Part shown: positions 1 through 12,084 of the stretch, piece after piece | How positions within the stretch are numbered: position 1 is the first letter of the stretch | How the letters are laid out: the number at the start of each line of letters is the position of its first letter | The notes under the pieces: generated by a model | Databases searched by the model: none | What the model was told of the DNA's origin: nothing | Seen by the model: the letters and a program-made list of their open reading frames with translations, nothing else | Assembly: GCF_001039355.2 (NCBI RefSeq) | Contig: NW_019775991.1 | Location: 667,730-731,729 of the forward strand | Length of the DNA stretch: 64,000 bases | Source of the DNA: Lingula anatina | Taxonomy: Eukaryota > Brachiopoda > Lingulata > Lingulida > Lingulidae | Direction: 5' to 3' | Made by a program: the position numbers and the translations under genes

Positions 1-180
1 CTTTCGTTCATGCATCGACAGAAAATCAATGTAATTTAACAAACAGAGCATGAGCAACGTGGGATGTTTATTATAAAACTTCTTCCACTATTTCATGGGA
101 AAACGCCTCGCATTGAAACTCAAAGCCTCTACATTTTGTGCAATTAATCAACCATTCCACTTGCCTAAGCCTTGTTCACA
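1..180 (-). pseudogene. Truncated subtilisin copy Z (exon 1 remnant)
   Basis: This stretch aligns with the sequence just downstream of exon 1 in copies A, B and C. It keeps only the last codons of the first coding exon (Glu-Gln-Gly-Leu-Gly-Lys, about 163-179). At 180 it jumps directly to sequence that in the other copies lies upstream of the gene (compare 12184 and 27205). A deletion has therefore removed the signal peptide, the start codon and the candidate 5' noncoding exon. The stop that follows Gly-Lys in the other four copies is TGG here (157-159). Any remaining exons would lie to the left of the window. Confidence 0.65.
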
Positions 181-535
181 GGGCAGAAGAATATACACTT
201 TACTCCTCTGTGCTCGGTATCAAACAGTTAACAAGTTAAGATATGAAACACAAGGATTGTAAACTGCTCGGTTTTGACTCGAGTTTCTCGTTGTACTGTT
301 TTTAGGAGACAAAAAGATGAAGGAGGGATATCAGAAGTGAATATCTTGGGAGAGAATAGTGTCTTAGACAATATTACGCACTATTGTACAAGACAGGACC
401 TCTACAGAACCTAAAAAACGACCAGTAAAATACCTGTAAAATTCGATAGATTTTATTCGTTTCACATTGCACTAACTGATACGCAGCGCTTTATCGTTTG
501 ATTCCCATTTGCATCTCAAATTTTCATGAGATGAC
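181..535 (-). repeat. Paralogous upstream block of copy Z
   Basis: Homologous to the blocks upstream of exon 1 in A (about 12184-12570), B (27205 onward) and C (41035-41370). Shared stretches include the pieces around 187-235 and 480-530. No coding potential is visible. Confidence 0.65.
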
Positions 536-2124
536 TGATTACATGCTGAGGTTATTGGAGACCATTTTGTTAGATTTTCAACATAATTGAGAACGGCGTA
601 TATTGAACGTTTTAACACATCTGTGTATAATTGATCCATATTTTTCAGTGTTTTTCCTGCTATAAGTTAAATTTGTCTGCAAGCCTCGCTCACAGTGTGT
701 TTTCTGCATGATGAGGGTATAAGGCACCTACTGGTAGGAAATATGGATAATATGCCATTATAGTTTATGGAAACAACTTTTTACTTTCAGCTCTGTCAAG
801 GATATTTTCAATGTACTGGCCTTTAAGAGCAAGATTTTCCTACCATCAGACGAATCGGTCAAATAGTGGCAAGGTTGTGTTCACACAGAATACACCCATT
901 TTGCTCACACTTAAATCATCTTTGTGACCTTATTATTACTGTAAAATATTAAAGCTTTCCGTTGCCTTTTTATAAAGACACAGCCACATGCACATTTCAC
1001 TGCCCCGCGTGGGCTCCCGTCTCAGTTTTTTAACTGTGAAAGTAGTGTATTTTTCCACGAAGTTTGCTGTGCAAATGTGCAAGAAGTGATCAATGCATTA
1101 CTTCCACCAATACCACAATTGAAAGATGGATACATAATCTTTATATCGGCAGAGTTATATCATAATTCTGTTGTTATGGTTACAAACTTCCGAAGTAATT
1201 TAAGGTCACTTCATGACTGCCACAGATACCCATCCTATCAATAGCCTTATATTTCCACCAGTAGAGCACCTTAGATATTATCACTGATATTTACTGAAAA
1301 TATGGACAAGGGGGCCTAACATAAATTAAATGAATGTAGTGACCTTCTTTCTAAAAATCCTGCAACAGTGACGCAAATTGTTTTATTTTCCAGCTACATT
1401 ATCATTAAACATACTCGCTTGCCACAGATTAATTTGTAGTCAAGACTGCTTGGTGGATTTAGGAGGGGTGTCAGGAAGGTCCTGCATCCCTCCTTCAATT
1501 TCTGAAAAAAATCACACCAATGGTCTACTCTTGAAATTAAACTAAACCATACCAAATGGCACCATTCGCCTTCTAAAACACAAAAAATTTCGGGGCCCTC
1601 CAGGGCGGGGGGGGGGGCATATGCGAATTCGCCTTTATAAAAAATTCTGGATCCACCTGCTGCACGGCCATGGTAGTGATGGTAATTAATTGTAGCCAAA
1701 CGAATACATTGATTTTGTGCTCCTCAAGAGGGGAGTTCAGTTTGAGCAGATCCATTAAGACCAGTAGGGCCTAAAATCATAAAGCAGGCTAACCTCGTAT
1801 GTCTAGCATATTAGGCTGTAAACCCAACATGTATCATGTTTAAGCATTTAAGAAAATTGCATATAAACATTTCCAAAAAAAAGTTGACCAAAGATCCATC
1901 GATCGCAAGCAATTTAAGATGTGGCACACAGTAGGGTGGAAGTAGGTCACAATCAGGGCGAACAATACAGCTTAGTCATAAAATAAGAAGGGACTTCCAA
2001 TAACTTGCGTGCACTTGTATTATCTCCGACCTAGTGGGAAGGAGGCGTGATTTTATCTTATCTGGGTGAAAACTTGGGTAAGTTACACCCTCGATGCATA
2101 TACACTCCCTGTTCCTGTAAACTA
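536..2124. other. Intergenic, no gene recognised
   Basis: No ORF with family resemblance is present. The short ORFs around 1394-1755 overlap a G-run at 1606-1617 and look like chance. AT-rich and unannotated. Confidence 0.5.
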
Positions 2125-2359
2125 CACACAATGGACAATAGAAATGTCACCCCCTGAATCAGAGTAATCAAATAATAATAATCAAGTTATCAATAATCAA
2201 AGTGGGCAGAACTTGAGTAGTTATAATGCCTAGTCTACACTTTTTTGTTAAATTTGATGTTACTAAAATGATACCAGGAGCATATCATTCCACAGTCATT
2301 CACCCCCCCCCCCCAAGTATTCGATCAGTAGGGGTGACACTTCTATTGTCCATTGTGTG
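2125..2359. mobile_element. Tc1-derived MITE
   Basis: The terminal inverted repeat is CACACAATGGACAATAG, with the reverse complement at 2343-2359, and TA lies on both sides (2123-2124 and 2360-2361). This is the TA target duplication expected of Tc1/mariner elements. The interior matches the first roughly 100 bases of the larger Tc1 element at 6165-7380 in reverse, so this is an internally deleted, non-autonomous relative. Confidence 0.85.
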
Positions 2360-2361
2360 TA

Positions 2362-3289
2362 TTATTTTACGAACATTGCATATTTTATACTTATTCATTA
2401 CATGTTCGCGTAGCTTTCTGTTATGTTTCACATAATTTTATTATATAGGAAAATGCATTCTATGTTATTTTAAATGTCACTGTATATATCGATATACTAC
2501 TGTAAATACTGCAGGTCTACTAAAAGCACTTTGACTTATACAGCATACTCTCCATATATTCAATGTATTTCAATCTCTATGGAAACACCAAGAATACATT
2601 GCGCCAAATTATCTGAAGCAAGTAGTTTCTGAAGCAAGCTGTAGTTTAAGCGTGTTATTCACCTGATAAAAATAAATAAATTACAATGACAACACATCTA
2701 TTAAGATCAACTATGATAGATAAACCCGATAGCCTCCGGATCATGTTCCCACTTAGATATTCATCTTTTTTTAATCACTCAACTCTTATTAACTCCGCCT
2801 TTCTAACGTGTAAGCTTTGTATCACTTATATAACATTCATTCAAAGATTGGTTTATCACATCTTTTAGTTCACGACGAATCCCGTCCACTTTAAAGTTCG
2901 TGTTGTCCTGAATAATATTTTTCTTGTTTTGAAGCAGGCGTACGTAGTATACAGATACTGAATTATCTTGGGGCAATGTAAAGGGGGGCGGGGGTTAGTC
3001 AATTTCTGCAAAATATTGGTTAGAGGCAAAACCATAATGTAACGTGTTATCTATACATACATCTATTCTAAACACTAAATGAATTTTCACACGTGCCCAC
3101 ATTGATATTGTTTTTATTAAATGGGTCAAGTATTGGACGCTTTTTATGGTATACCGGGCAAACATTTGGCGTTGATTACTGCAGGGGTTCATAATCATCT
3201 TGTTAGAATTTCTGACCACCTGAACATATCTGGAAAGTGAGTACCAAAAAGGCGTTTCCATAATCTTAACTTGTACTTATCATAAAGGG
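2362..3289. other. Intergenic, no gene recognised
   Basis: AT-rich sequence without convincing coding potential. Parts around 3050-3250 share short pieces with the intergenic blocks of the other units. Confidence 0.4.
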
Positions 3290-4290
3290 ATCCCTGGACT
3301 TCTATTTCTTGGACTATAGCTCCTGGCACACCAATAGCCTTTGTGAAGACTAATGCCACTTACCAAATGATGCTCCTTTTCCTTTGAACAGTACCGTACC
3401 GTGACAACGTTCTGGTAATGTTAAATATGATATATGTTCACATCACGTTAATCGCCATTATCAGACCCGTAGCTTGGCAGCCTATGGAGCTTATTTAGGG
3501 CAGGCCATCAATTCCAAATCAGTCGAATTGATTATAAAGGCCATGGTGATTGCTAGTGCATATAGCCAGTGTTCACGGAATATGAATACATTTCCTGGAA
3601 ATACATTTTATTCCCACACCAAACCCGTAGCTAAGCCGCCTTTGGGACATATTTGGGGCAGGTCATTAATTCAGAATGTAACTAAAACTACAGGTTCAGG
3701 TAGAACTGAGGATCAGCAAAACAAACAGCTTGTGTATGAATTATCATGAATAATCGTCATGTATGGATCATGAATTCATTTCGTTTTATATCACAAACAC
3801 ATATACCTTAGCACTTCTTTCACATGTGAGTGCTATATGCCACAACGAGGTGCTCGAGGCATATATCGCGAGAGGCTGGTAGTTAATTATTTGATGTACA
3901 TACCGAGAGAATACTCGCATTTCACCAAAAATGCTCTTTTGGCAATGATGTGTCTTTCATATAATATATGTGGTGGAAGTGTTACCGGATATAGTATGGT
4001 TTGGCGTGGTTTTACCTTTCACCACCCCTCCCCTTCTTCAGTATTCAAGCGGGTCATACCGATACGGGCAAAAATGAAACAAGTCCAAGCTTATTCATAC
4101 GTATGTATAGGGCATGATCTAAACAAAAACTGTCCTTTGTAACGGGCGGCAATTAAAAAAGCCAATTGCTCCAAATTCGAGTCTAAATTACGAACCTATC
4201 CGCCCCAAAATAAACAAGGTAACACGCGCAATTACACATGACATACCAACAAATTGGCAGCTTGACTAATTCACTTGGTCAATTAACTTG
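3290..4290 (-). repeat. Dispersed intergenic block with a candidate 5' exon donor
   Basis: This block recurs at about 15480-16700, 21060-21480, 28740-28860, 30690-31200, 33110-34300 and 43370-43980, and always contains the phrase CAGACCCGTAGCTTG. On the minus strand it carries GCATCATTTG followed by GTAAGTGGCA (about 3360-3377), a good splice donor. The same donor stands 241 bases upstream of the first coding exon of copy D, so the block may hold a 5' noncoding exon of each protease gene. The short plus-strand ORFs in it are not conserved and look like chance. Confidence 0.6.
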
Positions 4291-4860
4291 CCTATTATGC
4301 TGTTAACAATGCAAATACACCATTAAGACTGGGCACAGCCAGGCCCTAATTAGGATGGGGTCTGGGCCTCTTAGGCATATGGTTAGATTAGGACTGGGCC
4401 TGTGACACATATTTATATGGCTCAGAGTTTGGTGATTGTTTTAAATCCTTTGACGTATGAAAACAAAACTGGAACTAATTGATCAAAAAGAAAGAAAATT
4501 ATATGTGTCCCTACCAAGGAGACACTGAGATGAATTTAATATAATGTCCAAACAAATGAGAGTTTCCCTAAACCTAAAAGCTATCACATATGCAAATGCA
4601 CGTTGCATCAGATGTGCTGGATTCCCCAACTCCTAAAGCACAATAAAAAGCAATATAAAGGTGACAATAACCCTGCCCTTGCATTGGATATTAAGAGGCT
4701 TCTCGTAGACTTAGCAGTCAAAGTACTCAGCCCCCACTCCTCCAAATAAAACTTTTTTGTGGGATTCGATGAAAGAATGATTTGGATTTTAAAAAGCCTT
4801 TAAAAAGGTATTATAAAAAATAATATAAAAAGAAAGAAATATTTGCTCTGCAGTGATAGA

Positions 4861-4866
4861 TTTATT
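4861..4866 (-). terminator. Polyadenylation signal of copy A
   Basis: AATAAA on the minus strand, about 87 bases beyond the stop codon of A. The same hexamer lies at the equivalent place in B and C. Confidence 0.6.
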
Positions 4867-5757
4867 CAAAGAAATCTGCTTTGAGAACATAAAAAGCCAA
4901 CTGGAGTAGATCTAGTACATTAGTACGTTATTTTCAAAGAAGTGGAAAGGACTCAATAATCCAAGCATAGAGTAGACAAAGCCAAATTGGCTTCACCTAC
5001 ACCCGTAAGTCGTCCAAGCAATGCGTTCTCAATGATGTACTCATTGGTGTAGTTGACGACCTGGGCAGAGGGTGAGCAGATAGTCCCCTTATCTCTGAGG
5101 ACTTGCAACAAGGCAGCCGCGGCGCCGGTCACAAACGAAGCTGCAATGGAGGTGCCATCCATTAAAGTATATGTATTGTTTCCAGAGAAGTCAGCAACTT
5201 TGATATTCGCACCCGGGGCGTAAATATCTACGCAGGGACCATAGTTGCTGAAATAATTCTTTTTAAACTCCTCATTAAACGCTCCGACAGTGAGGGTATT
5301 GGGCGTGCTGGCTGGAGAGACATAGCAAGCGTCTTCATTGGAACTACCAGCTGCAGCAATTGCGGGGATTCCAGCTGCGAGTAGATCATCGACTGCGTCG
5401 TTCATAGACCTGGAGAAAGTCCCACCAAAACTGAAGTTAATAACGGAGAGTCGCCCAGTGCTTTGCACTCTTTGTTTTGCCCACAGACAACCTTCCAATA
5501 TATCGGAAACATCGCATCTATCATTTGAACAAACCTTCAGGGAAATGATGTTAGCACGCTTTGCCACACCACAGTTGGTTCCCCCGATGATACTGGCCAC
5601 TTGGGTACCATGACCATGGTTATCCACACTTGTAGATGTCGGCCAGCCTGGAGAAATAGAAGAATAGATAAAATTAATCAACCATTCAATGTGTTAAACC
5701 TAAAAATGATCATTGTAGAACTTCTTTAAAATAATTTTACTACTAAGAAGCATCAAA

Positions 5758-7794
5758 CCCAGGGGGCAAATTATGTTGTTTTAACGTTGAAACAACGTTG
5801 AACCATAACGTTGATAATACGTTGGATTAACATTGGATTTGAAAGTTGACTCAGCCTCAGATAACAACGTTGTTTCAACGCCAGATAACAACATTGTATC
5901 AACCCCAGTTGTTAGACATTCTTACATGAAAAGACATTAAAATGATCTGAAATGTTTTTTTTTTTTTTTTATTTTTGGTACAAAACACAAGTACACAATT
6001 ATAACGTACACTGTAAAAACATCCAAGTGCCTGCTTTGTCTGATTTTTTCAACGCATTTAGCTCCTAAGTATGTTTTCTCCCAAGCATGGTACACCCTTT
6101 TAGCCTGGATATGTTTAGCAGTAGGACATGTTTGATGGCTAAATACATATATGTAGGGTATATACACACACTGGACAAAAGAAGTGTCACCCCTACTGAA
6201 CCAATACTATGGGGGAGATAAATGACTGTGGAATGATATGCTCCTGGTATCATTTTATTAACATCAAATTTCACACAAAATCACAAAATGAGAACAAAAT
6301 ATACATTCTACCAAATTATGCAGTTTCAAGTCCAAAATTAGTACTTAGTGGCATAGCCACGTGACCTAATAATAGGTGCTAGTCTACAAAGCAAGGATTC
6401 ATATAATCGTCTGATGCGTCCAGGGCTTTTGTTGGCCCAAGCATGAAACACTGAATATAACAGAGTTTCTCTGCATTGTCATCCTGGTGAACAAATGGAT
6501 AATTCCTGTCACCAAACATGTTAGTAATAGATGGTAACAAGCCTGACTCAAAAACATCGATACATTTCCATCAACCACTATCAATTCGCCCACGCCATGG
6601 ATGCTGATGCAGCCCCACACCATGATGAATATGCTGCTCCGGGTTCGAAAATTCAGTGCATGTGGTTGAAATGCTTTACCAGCAGTTCGCCAGCATCATA
6701 CCCGTCTGTCATCAGAGGTCAGACCAAAGCGACACTCATCAGAAAAAAAATATATAGGACCAATTGTCATGGACTGTCCAGTTCCAGATCCTGTTGACCC
6801 TATTTCACTCTAAGCTGCCTGTTTTGTAACGATATAAGAGGTTTCAGTCGTTACTGCTGTACACTCTATGAGCATGTAACCGACGCCTAGCAATTTTCAC
6901 AGACACATTCTTATGTGTGAAATTGTTCCACTGTGTTGTCAACTGACAAGCAGTGTCGAACTTTGACAACCTGGACATCAAAATCAGTCGGCGGTCTTTT
7001 CGGCCAGTAGTTTTTCTTAGACGACCCATCAGAGGCAATTTGTCTTTTGATCCAGTGTTTCTATACCGAGACCAGATCCTTTGCATGATTCTGACTGAAC
7101 AATTCAATAGTATCGATATTCTGACATTGCTTATATTCCGCCTCTTCAGGTTAATAACTTGCACCTATAACCGTTAGATAATTGCCTGTATCTTGCCATA
7201 TTGGAGGAAGACAGGAATAACATTTGCTGTACATGTGCAAGACCAACAATACTATTCCATGGTATAGCGGTTTTATACTCATTAGTCACATGATAAGTAG
7301 ACCAGGTATTATAAGTACCCAAGATCTGCCTACTTTTATTACTCTGAGTTAGGGGGTGACACTTCTATTGTCCAGTTTATTAACTACATTCCATTTACAG
7401 CAAAGTATTCATCCTAGTGTTAGCTGACCTTGCAAGGAATTCAGTTTATTGGAATGTATTTCTGAATAACAAGTTAAGAAAATTCACTATTCACTCAAGA
7501 CACAAAACAACTGTCACTTTTACTTTAAACACTTTTTTTATTATTTTGATAAAGTTAGTTACAGTACTGATAAACAAAGTATCACGTTTTCAACAATTAA
7601 TATTTTACATTACAGTCCATGTCTGTAAGGTTGTGTCAATGACCAAATTACAACGTTGAGTCAACGTCACATTATGACGGTGTTTGGACGTGACTGGATC
7701 AACGTTGTTTTTAAGTTGAATTTAGGTAGATCAACGGCAATTCAACGTATCAACCTGTTTTCAACGTTGATCCAAAGCAACTATGCCTGCTGGG
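5758..7794. mobile_element. TIR DNA element of the CCCAGCAGG/CAACGTTG type
   Basis: The left end begins CCCAGGGGGCA and the right end is TGCCTGCTGGG. Both ends are rich in CAACGTTG repeats (5780-5900 and 7645-7770). Copy B has the uninterrupted site at about 23782-23792, which shows a 2-base AA duplication (5756-5757 and 7795-7796). The interior holds a second transposon (6165-7380) and no recognisable transposase of its own. A 98-base palindromic relative lies at 35659-35756. Confidence 0.75.
6165..7380 (-). mobile_element. Degenerate Tc1/mariner transposon
   Basis: The inverted ends are CACACACTGGACAAAAG at 6165 and CTATTGTCCAG at about 7365-7375, followed by the shared stretch AGTGTCACCCC. 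The minus strand encodes broken transposase pieces. At 7164-6844 there is a helix-turn-helix DNA-binding region with a GRLRKTT motif. At 6623-6399 a piece of the DDE domain carries the typical MVWGCIS and VDGNV motifs. The two pieces are in different frames with stops between them, so the element cannot move itself. It is nested inside the 5758-7794 element. Confidence 0.85.
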
Positions 7795-7801
7795 AAGCGT
7801 T

Positions 7802-7953
7802 CATGGGCGTCCACAGGAGTGTGTAAATGGGGTCACTTGACTCCCCCCCCCCCTTTACTTTTGGCGGGCGCGTTAATTGTGGGTACCCATCCAATCATTA
7901 TCTCCTCCTTCAATGACTTTGACCCCCTGGAAAATTTTATGCGGACGCCCATG
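7802..7953. mobile_element. hAT-type MITE (first copy)
   Basis: The ends are CATGGGCGTC and GACGCCCATG. The 8-base target duplication is AAAGCGTC on the right (7954-7961), with a slightly altered copy on the left (7794-7801). Eight-base duplications with CA...TG ends fit the hAT superfamily. The left duplication was later interrupted by the 5758-7794 element, so the hAT MITE arrived first. Copy C lacks the insertion (about 37232-37242). Confidence 0.75.
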
Positions 7954-10046
7954 AAAGCGTCTTATTTCAGTTGAAAACTGACCAATGGTACAAAATAGTC
8001 CCAAATATAACTCTCCTGTACAATAAAAAACAGATATTTGAGATGAATAATGGCAGTTGTATTTAACTATATTTTATGAGCAGCTATCATATTGCAGTAA
8101 AAACGTGCTCCCCTTTGATCCCCTTTAGCAAACCAGGTTTTGTTTTTGCTGCAACGCTGCATGAAGACAATCAGAAAGCAACTCACCAATAGTAACTCTC
8201 CCTCTGAGATCTTCGTGGTTTGGATTGATGCCTGTGTCTGCCACATATACATCTATTCCCTTTCCATCACCCCAGATGTCATATTTGGCATCGTATGAAT
8301 TACCATCAAGAGTATCCAACCCCTGCAGGTAAAGGTTATACAAAATATGAAACTAGCTTTACATATTGCCACGGCTGCAACGAATTCTTCCATAAAAATT
8401 CCAGATATGTGCAATTCTTGTACAGTCTTGCTAGAAAGTAAATGGACTTGTCAACAGTAAATTAAATGCACCTTTTACTTCATATATTGCTCAGGTTTAT
8501 GACAAAGAGTATAGGACTTTGATCCTACAAGTGTTAGCAATAGTCAAAACTGAACTGCTTTTAGAAATCAGAATAATCAACATTCTACAAAGTTATTATA
8601 ATTGAATTATATGAAACCATTAAGTTATATAAGGTCGACCTTTCTGATCGGAAATCAACATTAACATACCCAATTATAACTTCCATTGCCATTATTGTAC
8701 TCTTTGCAGTATTTCGTGGCTACTAACAACTCGATGTCCTCTTCAATTTCACCAATGGCATCGGTGAGTTGCCGCAAATCGTCGAGGTTGCTTAAAACAT
8801 TGTTTTAAAAACTCATAAATACAGTCAAATATTTCAAAAAGGTTAATGTACATCCTTGGTGTTAGTAAAAACAAATATAGAATTATTAATTGATGACCAA
8901 TACGTATTTTAATTATTTTCTCCTTAAGAACTTTGCTTTTTAGCCCAAAGTGTTATTTGATCGGTAGTTCATAGCGAAGACGATGATAAAATATTTTTAT
9001 TTATAAAACTATTTTTTAGGAATGTGTAGAAACGGATGAAAAACACACTCAAATCAAAAATGCACCCAACCTTTTACTTATGTTTCGCAGAATGAGGAAA
9101 ATCCTTGTCTCTATTAAACTTCACTTGTTGTCTTCGTTCAGGTTCTTTGATGATTCTACGGACTAGATCAATAAAACTATGTTTCTTGTAAATGATTAAA
9201 ATAATAAATCCATTTAAGGCTACAATAGAGCAGAGATGGATCGGATCCTAAGTCCATATTAGAAAAAATACAAAGGCAAACAGAGAACTCAGACCTTCAC
9301 CAGAACAAATGATAAACTAATAATCAACCATTAGTTAATAGAAAGACCATCACCAAAATGTTGTCACTTTAAAGCTAGTCCATTTTTTACCTATCCTGAT
9401 TATTTAATAAAAATTCGTCCTTTCATTTGTGAGTTAAGTTGCTAACAGACAGACTACCAAACTACCAAGAGACCCTCTGATAAGATTCGAAATGAAAGTG
9501 CCAAATACAGGTAATAGGTCACAAAATGAACACTTTTATTTTACTGAACATTGTTTACGCAACAAAAAGAACACATGCGTCAGCTTCATTGCTTTTTTTA
9601 CTGGTGCTTGCTTGCAGCGTCTCAGCGTCAACGGCGTTTGGTTTTAATTGACCACCACAACCACATACGCTAGACGACCTTAATGCCCTATCACGTTGCC
9701 CTGCGATCCAGTAAAATTAAAACAAATTTTCTCGATATTCATTCAGATATATAAATATAGGAGCAAAGTTTACCCACTTCGAACGTGCGTTGCATCAGGC
9801 AAAAGTCGAGCGATGTATTGTCCTGGTATCCCAGATAAGTCCATGTACTCAATGAGGGGCACTGAGGGAAATATGAATAAGAGTGAATCATCCATTAAAA
9901 TATCCCTTTGCGATTTAGTTTGGATACGTTCAAACCAACATTATATTATTCCTTGGTGAATTATATTCCTTCTTTTGGTCACTTATATTGCTATATACTT
10001 CAAAGTGCATAGTAACTGATCAAATAATCTTTATCAAGTAAGATTT

Positions 10047-10053
10047 CTTCTTC

Positions 10054-10085
<32 letters not shown>

Positions 10086-11105
10086 TAATATTTTTATTTC
10101 AAGTCTAAAATCCATAAAATGTTCAATAGACTGTACAACATAAAATACAAAGAAGTTTATAAATAAAAATAGTTAAGATATATATTATATAAATCAGAAC
10201 TAGACTAAATTGTAATAAGCAGTAATAAAAGTAAAAAATACAAGGTTCTTTAATGTAAAATTAAAAATTCATGAATAAAATGTCTTAAAAATGTGAGTTT
10301 TCAATTCCTTTTTTAAAACATTCTTGTGATTCTTTTTGTCTAATAAAAATTGGCAACTTATTCCACTCTACTGGTGCAGCTACACAAAATGATATGTCAC
10401 CATATGCTTTTAACTTTGATTTGGGAACTTTCAGTTTGTCACCAGACCTCAGGGATCTTTGAGGGCTATTATGTTTTACTAGATCAGTAATATATGGTGG
10501 AGCTAGCTTATAAAAAGCAGCATGTGTAAAAGCTAAAACCTTAAATAAAATTCTGGCCCTAACTGGTAACCAGTGCAGCTGCTTTAAAATTGGAGTGATA
10601 TGGCAATCCCTAGGCTGTAGCATTAAAGCCGTGCTGAGATATTCTGGATGCGTTGTAATCTTTTGATCTTATCATCCATATAATACAGAATTGCAATAGT
10701 CCAACCTGGAAGTTACCAATGAGTGTATAACAGTAGCAGCAGATGATTGATTCAGATATTTCCTTATGGTGCCAATATTCCGAATGTTGAATAAACAAGA
10801 CCTTGTGATGTAAGAGATCTGTTTGTCCATTGAAAGTGAAGAATCAAAGTATACTCCTATTTTTTTACATGAAGGGAGGATAGTGCCATACTAGCTCCAA
10901 TTTTAAGTTGCAAGTTATCAGCAAGGCCCTTGTTGTGGGGTCGAGTAATGACTAAAAAGTCTGTTTTTCCATCATTTATCTTCAATTTGTTTGAAATGAG
11001 CCAACCTCTGAGGTCTGATATGCAATCAACAATGGTGTTCACAGACAATGCTGGATCATGAATGTTACAAGATGTGTACATCTGGGTATCATCATTCATG
11101 TCATG
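10047..11105 (-). mobile_element. 5'-truncated non-LTR retrotransposon (LINE)
   Basis: The minus strand encodes the C-terminal part of a reverse transcriptase. At 11099-10857 is the piece around LRGWLISNKLKINDGKT with a D-D-T-Q start resembling the YADD-downstream region. At 10623-10285 is the typical tail with LHWLPVRARI. The two pieces are out of frame. A (TTA)n tail at about 10051-10085 marks the 3' end. Copy C has the uninterrupted site near 39911. The family resembles CR1/Jockey-like elements; the exact clade is not determined. Confidence 0.8.
10051..10085. repeat. (ATA)n microsatellite
   Basis: Twelve or so ATA units forming the 3' tail of the adjoining LINE. Confidence 0.9.
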
Positions 11106-11454
11106 GTATGAATCAAATAATTATGCCATGAATTTATTTTTACATTATATTATTCCTCGATGAGTTAAAGGCCTCTTTTTTGGTCACTTATAATGCTCTA
11201 TACTTCAAAGTAACTGATCAAATAATCTTGTCATGTAAGATTTCTTTTTTAAAATTGCCAAGTGTTAAATACATCAACAATCAAATGAACAAATCTTTAA
11301 GTTGCCTTTCCTACATACATTACCAGAAAAATCGGTGTTACTTAACAAATAGAGCATGAGCAATGTGAGGAGTATTAAAAGATTTCTTACACTATGTTGT
11401 GTGAAAACGTCTCATACGAACAAACTCATTTGGTGCAGTTAAACAAAAACCGTT

Positions 11455-11664
11455 CTACTTGCCTAATCCTTGTTCTTCTGACACTTTCAATACACCAGCA
11501 TCTTGCAACTTTTTTCGAATGGCTTCGTAATCTCCTTTTTTCATGGGTGGTGCCTCTGGTGCGTCTCCAAACATAACGTTGTTCACCTGCCCCTCACCGT
11601 GATGTGCACTTGTCATTGTAAACAGCCAGAAAGCCAAAACACCTATGAGTGCCAATGCCTGCAT
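11455..11664 (-). CDS. 69-codon secreted peptide ORF / signal-peptide exon, copy A
   Basis: A hydrophobic signal peptide (residues 1-20, with LIGVLAFWLFTM) is followed by a charged segment with APEAPP and RKKLQDAG, ending in Gly-Leu-Gly-Lys and TAG. It is the first coding exon of copy A. A conserved acceptor TATAG lies 4 bases before the ATG (exon start 11668), so a 5' noncoding exon must precede it. The exon boundary needed for the protease is internal (see copy D). Confidence 0.6.
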   Translation of the reverse strand: MQALALIGVLAFWLFTMTSAHHGEGQVNNVMFGDAPEAPPMKKGDYEAIRKKLQDAGVLKVSEEQGLGK

Positions 11665-12084
11665 ACTTCTATAAACAATTATTTCAATTATTTTAAATGG
11701 AAAACTTATTATAGTCTTTTAGAAAAATAGTATGATTTCAAATAGGATTATGTGAGGTTGAAAAAAATTCAAATTAGTTTTTCTTAATGCGTCTTCATGA
11801 TAATTGCCATATAAGAATAATATATGCAGTCAAATGTTCACAAGCACAAAGAAGCTCAGTTTTGACTCAAAATGAAATATGAAATAAGGCCATATGACTA
11901 ATATTACCATTTTTAAAATGGCTAAACTTGATATGATACGGAGAAACAAGATTGGGGATGGTAACAACATCGCATTAAATGGTCACCCTACACCCCATAC
12001 AATGGAGCAAAGATTGACAAAGAGCAAAACAATGGCTGGCAAAGAGTCAGGTAGATACATGTAGATAGATAAATGACCCCTTAC

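Larger units (their letters stand above)
4953..11664 (-). pseudogene. Secreted subtilisin-like protease, copy A (inactivated)
   Basis: Coding exons on the minus strand: 11664 to about 11494 or 11455 (signal peptide), 9861-9778, 9162-9071, 8790-8670, 8322-8187 and 5647-4953. The catalytic Asp (Asp-Thr-Gly-Ile) is in the fifth exon; His (GHGT) and Ser (GTS) are in the last. Two lesions stand out. The third exon is 92 nt, not 91, because an extra A is present at about 9097-9100 (GGAAAATCC against GGAAATCC in B). This shifts the frame and reaches a stop at the end of the exon. The oxyanion-hole Asn of the motif AAGN is Ser (AAGS). The residue after HGT is Gln where B to E have His. The intron before the last exon has been invaded by a 2 kb DNA element and a MITE, and the first intron region by a LINE. 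Reading of the exons is firm; loss of protease function is inferred. An assembly error in the A-run would undo the first lesion but not the second. Confidence 0.85.

Noticed and set aside
3474-4142. Two short plus-strand ORFs in the dispersed block (also 15927-16524)
   Set aside because: Other copies of the block have stops and indels in these frames, so they are not under coding constraint.
5338-5613. Antisense ORF over the last exon of copy A, with parallels at 23322-23546, 36731-37009, 55582-55785 and 59791-59985
   Set aside because: These are shadows of the conserved subtilisin exon in another frame. They recur only because the sense strand is conserved.
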